64,000 bases of DNA from Streptomyces wuyuanensis (GCF_900103455.1 NZ_FNHI01000009.1:1-64000); one strand, 5' to 3'. Positions 17,496-26,097 are shown, counted from the first letter of the stretch. The notes: generated by a model not told the origin, from the sequence alone. Translations and numbers: made by a program.

Positions 17496-18560
17496 GTGGG
17501 ACGGGAGAGTCACGAGGCCTCCGCGGCCGCACGGGCGGCGGAGGCGCGCGAGCCGGGGGCCGCGGCGGAACGGCGGGCTCGGGACGGATCCGACGCCCCG
17601 GCGATGGAGACCGGGGCGGACACCGCGCTGCTGCGGGGTCTGCGGATCGACGACGCCCGCCCCGAGCAGCCGGTCCTGCTCGACGGCGACGGCACGCCGA
17701 TCGACACCTGGCGCGAGAACCACCCCTACGACCGCAAGCTGAGCCGCAAGGCGTACGAGCGCGAGAAGCGGGTGCTGCAGATCGAACTGCTGAAGCTGCA
17801 GAAGTGGGTCCGGGACACCGGCCGGCGCATGGTCGTCGTGTGCGAGGGCCGCGACGCGGCGGGCAAGGGCGGCACGATCAAGCGCTTCACCGAGCGCCTC
17901 AATCCGCGTGGCGCGCGCGTGGTGGCCCTGGACAAACCCACCGAACGGGAGGCCGGTCAGTGGTACTTCCAGCGGTACGTCTCCCATCTCCCCGCGGCCG
18001 GCGAGATCGTCTTCTTCGACCGCTCCTGGTACAACCGGGCGGGCGTGGAACGTGTCATGGGCTTCTGCACCCCCGAGGAGTACCGGCACTTCCTCGCCCA
18101 GGCACCGGTCTTCGAGCAACTGCTCACGGACGACGGCGTCATGCTCGTGAAGTTCTGGTTCTCGGTGTCCCGCGGTGAGCAGCGCACGCGGTTCGCGATC
18201 CGTCAGGTCGACCCCGTGCGCCGGTGGAAGCTCTCCCCCACCGACCTCGCGTCGCTGGACCGGTGGGACGACTACACCCGGGCGAAGGTCGACATGTTCC
18301 GGCAGACCGACACGCCCCATGCTCCGTGGACCGTGGTGAAGAACAACGACAAGCGGCGCGGCCGGCTGGAGGCGATGCGTCATCTGCTGCTCCGGGCCGA
18401 CTACGCGGACAGGGACCCGGAGGCCGTCGGGAAGGCGGACCCGCTCATCATCGGTGCCGCGGACACCCTGCTGGAGCGAGGCGAGAAGCCGGCCGATCTG
18501 ACCCCCACTCCCCTGGCTCCGCACGACGACGGGCCGGGCAACCATCCCGCACGACGGTGA
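17496..18560 (+). CDS. ppk2: Polyphosphate kinase 2
   Basis: A 354-residue PPK2-family kinase that transfers phosphate between polyphosphate and nucleotides in the cytoplasm. The P-loop EGRDAAGKGGTIKR spans about 117-130, the second signature FFDRSWYNRAGVERVMGF (173-190) carries the Walker B aspartate, and the lid region SVSRGEQRTRFAIRQVDPVRRWKLSP follows. It is a single-domain protein with an N-terminal disordered tail of about 45 residues, matching the class I arrangement, but the preferred nucleotide cannot be read with confidence. Start is the GTG at 17496, with GAGAGGAG about eight bases upstream. It converges on the PLD gene with only 21 bases between stops. Confidence 0.93.
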   Translation: MGRESHEASAAARAAEAREPGAAAERRARDGSDAPAMETGADTALLRGLRIDDARPEQPVLLDGDGTPIDTWRENHPYDRKLSRKAYEREKRVLQIELLKLQKWVRDTGRRMVVVCEGRDAAGKGGTIKRFTERLNPRGARVVALDKPTEREAGQWYFQRYVSHLPAAGEIVFFDRSWYNRAGVERVMGFCTPEEYRHFLAQAPVFEQLLTDDGVMLVKFWFSVSRGEQRTRFAIRQVDPVRRWKLSPTDLASLDRWDDYTRAKVDMFRQTDTPHAPWTVVKNNDKRRGRLEAMRHLLLRADYADRDPEAVGKADPLIIGAADTLLERGEKPADLTPTPLAPHDDGPGNHPARR

Positions 18561-18581
18561 CCTTCCCGGACGGCCCCGCCC

Positions 18582-19772
18582 CTAGAGGAACCGCCGGATC
18601 GGTGCGACCGACGCCTCCTTGACGCGCTGGAGGGCTGCGCGCCGCTTCCAGCGCGCGAGATCGATGTCCACGCTGTGCTCGACGTCCTCGTCGTAGTGGG
18701 CGTCGAGGGTTGCGGTGAAGGACTCGTCGAGGATGGCGAGCATCACCTCCTCGTCGTGGTCCATCGAGCGCCGGTTGAAGTTGGTGGACCCGATCAGGGA
18801 CGCCACCGAGTCCACCGTCATGACCTTGGCGTGCATCATCGTGGGCTGGTACTGCCGGATGCGCACCCCCGCTTCGAGCAGCGTCGTGTAGTGGTGCTGG
18901 CCCGCGAGCTGGCAGGCGCGCTGGTCGGTGTGCGGTCCGGGAAGGAGGATCTCCACGAGCACACCGCGGCGCGCGGTCCGGCACAGCAGGTCGACGAAGA
19001 ACTCGTCGGGCGCGAAGTACGCGGTCGCCAGGCGGAAGCGCCTCTCGGCGGAGGTGAGCATGACCCGGATCAGCGTCTGCATGTCCTGCCAGCCGATGCT
19101 GGCGGAGCCGCGGACCACCTGCACCACGGAGTCGCCGTGCTGGGTGTGCTCGGCGAACCGGTCGTGCTCGTCGTACATCTCGTCGTGGCACTCGGCCCAG
19201 TTCTGGGCGAAGGCCGCCGCGATGCCGTCCACGGCCGGTCCGCGCAGCTTGACGTGCGTGTCGCGCCATTCGCCCGGGTTGCGGGCGTCTCCGCACCATT
19301 CCTGGGCGATGCCCACTCCACCGGTGAACGCGGTGTGCTCGTCCACGATCAGTGCCTTGCGGTGGCAACGGTGGTTCTGCTTGAACGGGGACAGCCAGAC
19401 GGGCTTGCGGAACCAGGCGACCTGTACGCCCGCGTCGTGCATGGCGTTCAGAAGGTCCTGCTCGATCTCCTTCGCACCGAATCCGTCGAGCAGCAGCCGT
19501 ACGCGCACCCCGTCGCGCGCCCGGTCGGCGAGCACACCGGCGAAGTCGCGGGCGATCTGGCCCCGCCAGTAGACGAACGTCATCATGTCGACGGTGTGCT
19601 CCGCGGAGCGGATCGCGTCCAGCATCGCGGGGAATATCTCCTGCCCGTTGCGCAGCGGCACGAGCTCGTTCCCCTCGGTCGCAGCCACGCCGATCAGCCG
19701 CTCGAGTCTGCGTCGCAGCCGCTGTACGGCGGCGTTGGGGGCGGCGGGGCGTACGGCGTCATCGAGTGTCAC
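18582..19772 (-). CDS. Phospholipase D-family protein, cardiolipin-synthase-like
   Basis: A 396-residue protein with two HKD motifs: HRKALIVDEHTAFTGGVGI and HAKVMTVDSVASLIGSTNFNRRS. These are the two halves of the PLD active site, and the overall pattern (DMMTFVYWRGQIARDFAGVL, LLLDGFGAKEI, PFKQNHRCHRK) is that of ClsB-like cardiolipin synthases. There is no N-terminal membrane anchor. The GTG at 19772 is preferred over the far longer frame to 20156 because GGAGA lies six bases upstream and the extra N-terminus is arginine-rich shadow sequence. Cardiolipin synthesis is likely but other PLD activities are possible. Confidence 0.88.
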   Translation of the reverse strand: MTLDDAVRPAAPNAAVQRLRRRLERLIGVAATEGNELVPLRNGQEIFPAMLDAIRSAEHTVDMMTFVYWRGQIARDFAGVLADRARDGVRVRLLLDGFGAKEIEQDLLNAMHDAGVQVAWFRKPVWLSPFKQNHRCHRKALIVDEHTAFTGGVGIAQEWCGDARNPGEWRDTHVKLRGPAVDGIAAAFAQNWAECHDEMYDEHDRFAEHTQHGDSVVQVVRGSASIGWQDMQTLIRVMLTSAERRFRLATAYFAPDEFFVDLLCRTARRGVLVEILLPGPHTDQRACQLAGQHHYTTLLEAGVRIRQYQPTMMHAKVMTVDSVASLIGSTNFNRRSMDHDEEVMLAILDESFTATLDAHYDEDVEHSVDIDLARWKRRAALQRVKEASVAPIRRFL

Positions 19773-20173
19773 TGGCGTCTCCGGGCAGCGGTTCGGCTGG
19801 TGTCGCCGTCTCCGGCACACGGAGGAGGCGACCGACGGGGCCGGTCCGCGGCAGGATCGGCGGCGCGGCGCGGCGGGGCGCAGCGCCGAGCGCACTGTAG
19901 CGAAGGAGGACGGGGTCTGCGAGGCCGCGACCAGCGACGGTTCGCCTGGGGAGGTGCCGCGGGCGGTGCCGACGATGCGCCGATCCTGCGGCGGAAGGTG
20001 CCGGGGCCGGGGACGCACCGCCCGGGAATCATGACCGCCGGCGGGCGGAGGGGACATCACCGCGTCACCCGAGTACGTCCGGTGCGACGGCGGTCCTCCG
20101 CCCTGCGACGCACCGCACCTGGCGCCGCGGCCTTCCCGGCAGACTCCTCCGGTCACGGCAATAGCATGGCGGC
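19773..20173. other. Intergenic stretch between divergent genes
   Basis: About 400 bases upstream of both the PLD gene and the small VOC gene. It must contain their promoters. No repeat or gene was recognised. Confidence 0.4.
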
Positions 20174-20515
20174 ATGGCCGTCGACCTCTTCGCAGGCATC
20201 CCCGTCAACGACTACGCAGCGGCGCTGACCTGGTACCAGCGGCTGCTCGGCTCTCCCCCGGCGTTCTTCCCGAACGACTCGGAGGCGGTGTGGGAACTGG
20301 CGGAACACCGGTACGTGTACATCGAGCAGCTGCCGCAGCGCGCCGGCCATGCGATGCACACCGTGTTCGTCCGGGATTTCGACGACGTCGTCGCCGGCAT
20401 CGCCGCCCGGGGCCTCGAGCCCGCGACGCGCGAGACCTATGCCAACGGTGTGCGCAAGGCGACCTACCGCGATCCGGACGGGAACGAGATCGCGTTCGGC
20501 GGCGGTCCCGCCTGA
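20174..20515 (+). CDS. Small single-domain VOC protein
   Basis: A 113-residue vicinal-oxygen-chelate protein: DLFAGIPVNDYAAALTWYQRLLG at the N-terminus, HRYVYIEQLPQRAGHAMHTVFV in the middle and KATYRDPDGNEIAFGG at the end. It is one complete fold unit that would act as a homodimer; the metal ligands cannot all be fixed by eye. An ATG at 20166 eight bases earlier is out of frame. The family covers glyoxalases, dioxygenases and antibiotic-binding proteins, so no substrate is proposed. It converges on the TetR regulator gene. Confidence 0.85.
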   Translation: MAVDLFAGIPVNDYAAALTWYQRLLGSPPAFFPNDSEAVWELAEHRYVYIEQLPQRAGHAMHTVFVRDFDDVVAGIAARGLEPATRETYANGVRKATYRDPDGNEIAFGGGPA

Positions 20516-20585
20516 CGGAGGCCGCCGCCGCACCCGTGCGGTCCGGCCGGCACACCCGGCACGACGGCCGGGGCAGCGCCGCCCG

Positions 20586-21200
20586 TCAGGGGCGAAGACC
20601 GCGGAGCAGCGCGGTGAGACCGCCGAAGAACTCCTGTTCGTCGGTGATGTGACGCGCCCGGCGGGCCGTCGCGGACAGCTGGGGGAAGTCGGCCTGCCCC
20701 AGGTCGGAGATGACGGCCGTGCCCTCGCCGGCGAGCGGCCCCAAGTGCTCCAGTTGCAGCGCGCCGATCACATAGGCGAGCAGGGCGCGCAGGGCGATGA
20801 CGCGCCGATCGCCCCGGAACCCTGCCTCGGTGAGGATGGCGAGGACCGTTTCGGACCAGCGGAGTGCGCCGGGAGCGCGGTGGCGATGGGTGACGGTGAG
20901 CGGCACGGCAGCGGGATGGGCGCTCACGCTGTCGCGCAGTCGTCGCACCATGGCCTCGACGCGCCGGTCCCAGGGCATGTCCGACGGCGGCGGCTCGGCG
21001 TCCAAGCCGTCGAGCACGGCGTCGACGACGAGACGTTCGAGCTCCTCGCGGTCACGCACGTATCGGTACAACGCCATGGTGCTGACGCCGAGTTCCTTCG
21101 CGACGGTGCGCATCGACAGCGCGGCCAGGCCGTCGCGGTCGATGACGGCGAGCGCGGCGGAGGCCAGTCGGTCGTGGGTTAGTGAACGCGGGCGGGGCAT
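20586..21200 (-). CDS. TetR-family regulator (probably autoregulated, controls peroxiredoxin-like gene)
   Basis: A 204-residue repressor with an N-terminal TetR helix-turn-helix (residues 12-55: LASAALAVIDRDGLAALSMRTVAKELGVSTMALYRYVRDREEL). The C-terminal part resembles the TetR_C class with VEAMVRRLRDSVSAHPAAVP, where ligand would bind. The ATG at 21200 gives the normal family length; the open frame continues upstream across the operator without coding character. It is divergent from the peroxiredoxin-like gene at 21271, with only 70 bases between starts, and a 9-bp inverted repeat occupies that gap. Regulation of both genes by this protein is a strong inference. Confidence 0.9.
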   Translation of the reverse strand: MPRPRSLTHDRLASAALAVIDRDGLAALSMRTVAKELGVSTMALYRYVRDREELERLVVDAVLDGLDAEPPPSDMPWDRRVEAMVRRLRDSVSAHPAAVPLTVTHRHRAPGALRWSETVLAILTEAGFRGDRRVIALRALLAYVIGALQLEHLGPLAGEGTAVISDLGQADFPQLSATARRARHITDEQEFFGGLTALLRGLRP

Positions 21201-21221
21201 GGCGGTTGACAGCGTACGCGA

Positions 21222-21257
21222 TACGCCTACGCTTGTAGGTGTACGACGTACGCCTAC
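21222..21257. promoter_or_regulatory. Palindromic TetR operator with third half-site
   Basis: TACGCCTAC (21222-21230) and GTAGGTGTA (21235-21243) form an inverted repeat matching at eight of nine positions with a 4-nt spacer; an exact third copy of the half-site, TACGCCTAC, lies at 21249-21257. TTGACA, a consensus -35 hexamer on the plus strand, is at 21206-21211. The site fills the gap between the divergent TetR and peroxiredoxin-like genes. Confidence 0.8.
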
Positions 21258-21270
21258 GAGAGGAGTGCCC

Positions 21271-21864
21271 ATGGCCCCGCGCAGACGGCCCCTGACCGCC
21301 GGCTCGGTGGTAAGTCCCCGTACGCTCACCGCCGTTACCGGCGAAGCGGTCCCCGTCCCCGCTCCGGACCGGCTCGTCCATCTGCAGTTCCGGCGCTTCG
21401 CCGGCTGCCCGGTGTGCAATCTGCATCTGCGTTCGGTGGTGCGCCGCCACGAGGAGATCGAGGCGGCCGGTGTGCGGGAGGTCGTCGTCTTCCACTCGCC
21501 GGCCCGGGAACTGCGCGAGCACGTCGCCGGTCTGCCGTTCGCCGTCGTCGCCGATCCCGCCAAGGAGCTCTACACGGAGTTCGGGGTGGAGGCGTCGCCC
21601 CGCGCGCTGCTCAGCCCCCGGGCGTGGGGACCGGTCCTGCGGGCGGTGCTGCGCAGCGCATGGACGATTCTCCGCGGACGGGAGCGCAGACCGTCGAGCC
21701 GGCCGCACGGCGGCCGGCTCGGACTTCCCGCGGACTTCCTGATCGCGGCGGACGGGCGCGTCGTCGCCGCCAAGTACGGCGAGCACGTCTACGACCAGTG
21801 GACCGTGGACGAGCTCCTGGCGTCGGCCCGCGGCGCCACGCGGCCGCGCACCGCGCCCCGCTGA
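21271..21864 (+). CDS. Peroxiredoxin-like (AhpC/TSA-type) protein
   Basis: A 197-residue thioredoxin-fold protein. The FRRFAGCPVCNLHLRSV segment puts a CPVC pair at C46/C49 at the expected active-site position, followed by VREVVVFHSPARELREHVAGLPFAVVADPAKELYTEFGVE, which is the typical AhpC/TSA strand-helix pattern. The C-terminal ADFLIAADGRVVAAKYGEHVYDQWTVDELL matches the peroxiredoxin-like family that pairs with TetR regulators in streptomycetes. It probably reduces peroxides or protein disulfides in the cytoplasm, though the substrate is unproven. ATG at 21271 has GAGGAG about seven bases upstream. The operator at 21222-21257 lies directly upstream. Confidence 0.85.
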   Translation: MAPRRRPLTAGSVVSPRTLTAVTGEAVPVPAPDRLVHLQFRRFAGCPVCNLHLRSVVRRHEEIEAAGVREVVVFHSPARELREHVAGLPFAVVADPAKELYTEFGVEASPRALLSPRAWGPVLRAVLRSAWTILRGRERRPSSRPHGGRLGLPADFLIAADGRVVAAKYGEHVYDQWTVDELLASARGATRPRTAPR

Positions 21865-21939
21865 CGTCCGAGGAGCCCCCGGTGCGGCTGCGCGCGCCGG
21901 GCCGGGGGCACCGGGGCGCGCCTGCGCCGGGAGGTCCGG

Positions 21940-22092
21940 CTGCCAGGAGGGGCCGAAGCGGTCGTTCACCCGGCCGGACTTCGCGCTGAAGTCGTAGGAC
22001 CCCAGCTCCCTCCGCGGCGAGCCCCTGTCGGCGAGGGCCTCGTAGAGGCGGTCGACCTCGGGCTCGTCGTCGCACCGGACGCGGAGGGACAC
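21940..22092 (-). pseudogene. PhnB-like VOC protein fragment
   Basis: About 51 codons with clear similarity to the C-terminal half of PhnB-like VOC proteins: SLRVRCDDEPEVDRLYEALADRG, then NDRFGPSWQ, where the family normally has KDRFGLSWQ. The N-terminal half is missing and after SWQ the frame runs as meaningless sequence antisense to the peroxiredoxin-like gene. It begins with a GTG eight bases after the stop of the neighbouring membrane protein gene. The fragment is interpreted as a decayed gene remnant. Confidence 0.65.
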
Positions 22093-22099
22093 ACGTGCC

Positions 22100-22510
22100 C
22101 TACCTCCTGACGGTGAGCACCTTCCCGCCGAGCCGATCCCTCAGGGTGCGGACCGTGGCCGGGGTCCCGTACGCGACCCACCGCGTGCCCGCGAGGTAGG
22201 TCGTACCGTCCGGGAGGGTGTCCGCGATCCACTCGTTCCGGTCCCGTGTGGTGGTGAAGGTGACCAGGACGTACCGGGCGTCGCCGTCCGCGCAGGACGC
22301 CAGCCGGTGCCCGGCCTCCTCGGCCTCGAGCGTGGCGTGGCAGCCGGCCCGGCCCGCGAGTTCCTCGAGTCTGCCGCCGATGCGGTCCGTGGAGAACGGC
22401 CAGTGCAGCGCGCCCGTTCCCCAGGCGAACACGGCCACGGCGACGGCCGCCAGGGCCAGGGCGACGACACGGTCACGGTCTTTGGACGAGCAGCGGGGCA
22501 CGGAGGTCAT
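22100..22510 (-). CDS. Small membrane-anchored protein, hypothetical
   Basis: A 136-residue protein with an N-terminal charged stretch and one transmembrane helix (VVALALAAVAVAVFAWGTGAL, about residues 14-34). The outer domain (35-136) contains GGRLEELAGRAGCHATLEAEEAGH, CADGDARYVLVTFTTTRDRNEWI and a final LRDRLGGKVLTVRR. Two cysteines (about 55 and 71) could form a disulfide outside the membrane. The family is not one I recognise, but similar architectures are common in streptomycetes. ATG at 22508-22510 has only a weak purine run upstream. The longer upstream frame is shadow of the divergent DUF6230 gene. Confidence 0.65.
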   Translation of the reverse strand: MTSVPRCSSKDRDRVVALALAAVAVAVFAWGTGALHWPFSTDRIGGRLEELAGRAGCHATLEAEEAGHRLASCADGDARYVLVTFTTTRDRNEWIADTLPDGTTYLAGTRWVAYGTPATVRTLRDRLGGKVLTVRR

Positions 22511-22753
22511 GGTGCCCGCTCGGACCCGGCGGCCCCGCACCGGGGGTCGTTCCGTCGCGCGGCGGGAGCGACGGTCCGGTCGCGCGACGGGTGCGGCGAC
22601 GGTCCGTGCTTCACCCGTCTGCCCCGCGCACGTGCCAGCGGCCGGAAGATCCGCAAGCCTGGGATCCAGCACCGACCGGGCAGGTCCGCCTCCTGTTCGG
22701 CGAACTTCGTGTCCGGCGTCGGCAGTGACGCTCCACGGCCTCGGGAGACCGCC

Positions 22754-23377
22754 ATGTCGCACAGCTTCGGCAGGACACGCTGGAAGCGCTTCGCCGCAGT
22801 GCTGGTGCCCTCGGTCGCCGCCGCCGCGGCGCTGGGCGTGGGGATGGCGGAAGGAGCACTCGCCGCGTCCTTCCTGATCTCCGGCCGGACCTTCCAGATC
22901 AGCGCCGACACGCTGAAGGTCCGGGGGCTCAGCATCTACGGCATGGTCGACGTCACCAGGAAGGGCACCCCGGTGCCGGTCACGGTCACCGGGTTCCGGC
23001 ACGCCGAGATCAGCGGCCTGTGCCAGTCCGTGGTGGTTCCCATCCCGGTCATCGGCCCCTACACGCTGCGGCTCACCGGCGGCGAGGGGGATCGGGTCGA
23101 GGCGAGGAACATGTTCATCGACTCCAAGGCGCTGTCGATCGGTCAGGCCGAGTTCGAGGACATCGAGACCGGTGTGGCGGCGGGCGCCGTCGACAAGGGG
23201 CCGATCAACCCGGGAGACAGGCACTCGCGGTACTTCGACCCCGACGGCATCGCCCAGCAGGCCCGGTCGGCCGACCTGACGGACGTGCAGGTGACCGCCG
23301 TCGCGGTGACCGCCGCCACGCTCAACGTCCCCGATCTGACCATGCGGCTCAAGCAGGGGAGCCGGGAATGCTTCTGA
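22754..23377 (+). CDS. DUF6230 family secreted protein
   Basis: A 207-residue exported protein. After a positively charged start (SFGRTRWKRF) comes a signal or anchor segment (AAVLVPSVAAAAALGVGMA) and then an all-beta-looking domain: FLISGRTFQISADTLKVRGLSIYGMVDVTRKG, VTVTGFRHAEISGLCQSVVVPIPVIGPYTLRLTGG and VTAATLNVPDLTMRLKQG. This is the DUF6230 pattern, known from streptomycete genomes with no established role. The ATG at 22754 follows GGGAGA. Its last 10 bases overlap the next gene (DUF6114), so the two are translationally coupled and probably act together at the cell surface. Confidence 0.87.
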   Translation: MSHSFGRTRWKRFAAVLVPSVAAAAALGVGMAEGALAASFLISGRTFQISADTLKVRGLSIYGMVDVTRKGTPVPVTVTGFRHAEISGLCQSVVVPIPVIGPYTLRLTGGEGDRVEARNMFIDSKALSIGQAEFEDIETGVAAGAVDKGPINPGDRHSRYFDPDGIAQQARSADLTDVQVTAVAVTAATLNVPDLTMRLKQGSRECF

Positions 23378-23916
23378 CTCCCGGACGGGCAGGCTCGGCC
23401 TCCCGGCTCGCCCGCTCCTCGCTGTCGCGGGCACGGTCGCTCCTCGGCAGCGTCCGTCCGCCCCGGCGGTCCGACGCCGTCCACGCCCGCCGGCGCTTCC
23501 GGGCGTGGCGCGGCCGGCGGCCCTTCTGGGCGGGCCTGTTCACGCTCGGCGCCGGCCTGCCCATCGTGTACTTCCCCTATGTGACGCTGAGCCTGTCGGG
23601 CATCCCGCTGGCGCTCTCCACCACGGCGGGCGCGGGCGCACTGCTCACCGGGACGCTCCTCGTCGTGCTGGGCCTCACCATGTGGTTCCGGCCGCAGCAG
23701 CGTGTGTTCGCCGGGATCACGGCGCTGCTCCTGTCGCTCGTCTCCTTTCCCGTCGCGAACTTCGGGGGGCTCTTCCTCGGCCTCTTCTCGGGCCTGATCG
23801 GCGGCTCGCTGGCCTGCGCCTGGGCCGCGCCCGCAGAGAGCGCGGGCGGGACCGCCGTCCCCCGGGACGTCCCGAGCCCGTCCGGCGGAGGTCCGGTGGC
23901 CGGCGAATCGTCCTGA
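23368..23916 (+). CDS. DUF6114 family membrane protein
   Basis: A 182-residue membrane protein starting with an ATG inside the end of the DUF6230 gene. A basic N-terminus of about 48 residues precedes four hydrophobic segments (FWAGLFTLGAGLPIVYF, LALSTTAGAGALLTGTLLVVLGL, VFAGITALLLSLVSFPVA and LFLGLFSGLIGGSLACAWA), with a proline/serine-rich C-terminal tail. RRPFWAGLF and GLTMWFRPQQ are typical of DUF6114. It almost always follows DUF6230 in streptomycetes, which suggests a membrane partner or exporter for that protein; this is inference. Confidence 0.87.
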   Translation: MLLTPGRAGSASRLARSSLSRARSLLGSVRPPRRSDAVHARRRFRAWRGRRPFWAGLFTLGAGLPIVYFPYVTLSLSGIPLALSTTAGAGALLTGTLLVVLGLTMWFRPQQRVFAGITALLLSLVSFPVANFGGLFLGLFSGLIGGSLACAWAAPAESAGGTAVPRDVPSPSGGGPVAGESS

Positions 23917-24160
23917 CGCGCTCGGCACGCCGTCGCCCGGGAAGCGCGTTCGTCCGCACGGCCGGACGGGACCCACGATCGTTGCCGCACGACCGTTCGA
24001 ACCGAGCTCCAGGCGTATCGTCACCTCACCCTTCCAGGCGAGAAATCATGCTATTTCGCTCCTGGGACGTTCCCGGCATGAATCGTTCGCCCAGCGGGCT
24101 GCCGTCCGGCGCTCCGTTCCCGATCATGGGTGGGGCCCCAGGTCCCTACGGAGGTGGTTC

Positions 24161-24844
24161 GTGATTGCTTTCTGGCCGCGCGGTCTGGACAGGTCGCCCG
24201 CCCCCGCCGGGCGCGCCCACGTGGTGGCGGCGGTCACCGACGGGAGCGGGGCCCGCGCGACGGTGACGGTGTGCGGCCACATCACCGGTCTCGACGCAGA
24301 GGCGCTCAGCGACACGCTCGTGTCGGCCCTGATGGAGTTCCGGGAAGGTCTGAGCCTCGATCTGTCCGAGGTGTCCTACTGCGACACGGCCGGGCTGCGG
24401 ATGCTGCTCGACGTGCGGGAGCAGGGCCTGGCCGCAGGGCGGACCGTGGTGGTCGCGGCGGCAGGCGGCTTCATGCGGCGCCTCCTGGAGACCACCGCAA
24501 CCGCGGAGCTGTTCGCAACCGGCCCCGAGTCCGCGGCGCCCGACGACTCCCCTCTCGCCTCGGCCGTGCGCGCCGCACTGCTCCGGGCCGGTTTCCCCCT
24601 CACCGGCCGGCCGGGGGTTCCCGGCTTCCTCCATGTCCGCCCCGAGGGGGACGCGGTCGACGTCTTCTGGCGGACCGCGGACGGCCGCCTCGCCGCCCGT
24701 GCGGCGGACCTGGTCCTCGGCGATGCCGTGACGGGGGCCCTGATCCGCTCGGGGCTGCGGATCGAGGGGCGTACGGCCATCGGGGTGCGTGCCGTCGGCG
24801 GCCCCGGTCCGCACTCCGAGCGCCCGTCGGAACGCACGGACTGA
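24161..24844 (+). CDS. STAS-domain protein (anti-sigma-factor-antagonist-like) with C-terminal extension
   Basis: A 227-residue protein. Residues 30-120 form a STAS domain: ATVTVCGHITGLDAEALSDTLVSAL, then GLSLDLSEVSYCDTAGLRMLLDVREQG, where the serine that is usually phosphorylated in SpoIIAA-type antagonists appears as D-T in CDTAGLR, so threonine is the candidate. The C-terminal 100 residues (SPLASAVRAALLRAGFPLTGRPG to the end) are not a known partner domain to me. The GTG at 24161 has a perfect GGAGGTGG ribosome site. No anti-sigma kinase is adjacent, so its partner must be elsewhere. Confidence 0.85.
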   Translation: MIAFWPRGLDRSPAPAGRAHVVAAVTDGSGARATVTVCGHITGLDAEALSDTLVSALMEFREGLSLDLSEVSYCDTAGLRMLLDVREQGLAAGRTVVVAAAGGFMRRLLETTATAELFATGPESAAPDDSPLASAVRAALLRAGFPLTGRPGVPGFLHVRPEGDAVDVFWRTADGRLAARAADLVLGDAVTGALIRSGLRIEGRTAIGVRAVGGPGPHSERPSERTD

Positions 24845-24962
24845 CACCCCGCCGAGGTGCCTGCGCGATGGGAGCGCGGCGGGAGGTCGTGGGGCGGTCC
24901 GGCCGGGTGCGTCGCAGCGGCCGCGTGGCGCCCGCGGCGGCCCGCGTGCTTGACTCTCGCGC

Positions 24963-25736
24963 ATGTCGACGATTCTCGGTGCGTCACGACCCGACCCGGC
25001 CGCCTACATGCTGCGGGCAGCCGGCGGCGGGGCCGGGCGTGCGTACAAGCAGGAACTGATCGAGCTGCTGGACGTGCGGCCCGGTCAGACGGTGCTGGAC
25101 GTCGGGTGCGGTCCGGGTACGGACCTGCCCGCGCTGGCGGAACGCGTCGGGGACGCCGGCACCGTGATCGGTGTGGACCACGACCCGGCCATGCTCGCCG
25201 AGGCCCGGCTCCGTACGGCCCACCTGCCGGTGACCGACCTCCGCGAGGGGGACGCCCATGCCCTTCCCGTCGCGCCCGGCACGGCGAACAGGGCCAAGAT
25301 CGACCGGGTCCTCATGCACGTCGCCGACCCGGCCGCCGCACTGGCCCAGCTCCACACGGCCACGCGCCCCGGAGCCCTGGTCGGGCTCGTGGAACCCGAC
25401 TGGGACACGCTGGCCGTGGACGCGGAGGACCTCGACACGAGCCGGGCGTTCACGCGCTACACGACGTCGGACGTCGTCCGCAACGCCACCATCGGCCGCA
25501 GCCTCGGCCGGCTCGCCGAGCGAGCCGGCTTCGTCGTGCAGACCGTGCTCACCACGACGCCCGTCTTCCGCGACTTCGAGGACGCCGACCACATGCTCGG
25601 ACTGGGCCGCAACACACAGCGCGCGATCGAGGAGGGCCGCATCGACGCCGCACGCGGCCGCCGCTGGTTCGCGTCCCTGTCGGAGGGTCCGTTCTACGCG
25701 TCCTTCACCCTGGTGACCGTGCTCTGCTCCCGCTGA
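24963..25736 (+). CDS. SAM-dependent methyltransferase
   Basis: A 257-residue class I methyltransferase. The SAM-binding motif I is VLDVGCGPGTDLPALAERVG (about 44-63), motif II VIGVDHDPAMLAEAR follows and an acidic loop REGDAHALPV lies near 100. The remainder, with PGALVGLVEPDWDTLAVD, resembles UbiE/Ubi-type methyltransferases acting on small molecules. No ribosome site is evident before the ATG at 24963, so translation may depend on weak or leaderless initiation. Neighbours give no hint of the substrate. Confidence 0.87.
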   Translation: MSTILGASRPDPAAYMLRAAGGGAGRAYKQELIELLDVRPGQTVLDVGCGPGTDLPALAERVGDAGTVIGVDHDPAMLAEARLRTAHLPVTDLREGDAHALPVAPGTANRAKIDRVLMHVADPAAALAQLHTATRPGALVGLVEPDWDTLAVDAEDLDTSRAFTRYTTSDVVRNATIGRSLGRLAERAGFVVQTVLTTTPVFRDFEDADHMLGLGRNTQRAIEEGRIDAARGRRWFASLSEGPFYASFTLVTVLCSR

Positions 25737-26097
25737 GGCCCGAAACCGCGCCCGCCGGACGGGCCTTCGGCTCCCGCGGTACGGGCTCCGTACCGCGGCG
25801 GCCCCTGGTGCCCGGTACCGGCTCCACACTCCGCGCCCTCCACTTCCGCCCTCCCCTCTCTCCGCTCTTCCCCGGGAGCGCGCTGCCGGGCGGTTGCCGC
25901 GCCACGGCCGAACCGCAGCGCCGGGAATCCGCTACCCCGTCGGAGCGACGAGCCGCCCCGGCGAGGTGTCGCCGACCGATCGCGGGGCATCCGTCCGCAA
26001 CCGGCCGCGACCGGCTGCCCGGAGCACGGCGCTCCGGGCGGCCGGAGCGCCGGGGATTCACGGACGAAAGCGGCCGGGCCGCGGAAGGGCAGTTGTC
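25737..26097. other. Intergenic stretch, nothing recognised
   Basis: About 360 bases between the methyltransferase and ligase genes. The ligase reading frame is open through part of it but the sequence before 26098 is not conserved in the family. No hairpin stood out. Confidence 0.45.

Noticed and set aside
18582..20156. 524-residue version of the PLD protein
   Set aside because: The extra 128 N-terminal residues are arginine-rich noise; GTG at 19772 has a ribosome site and fits the family length.
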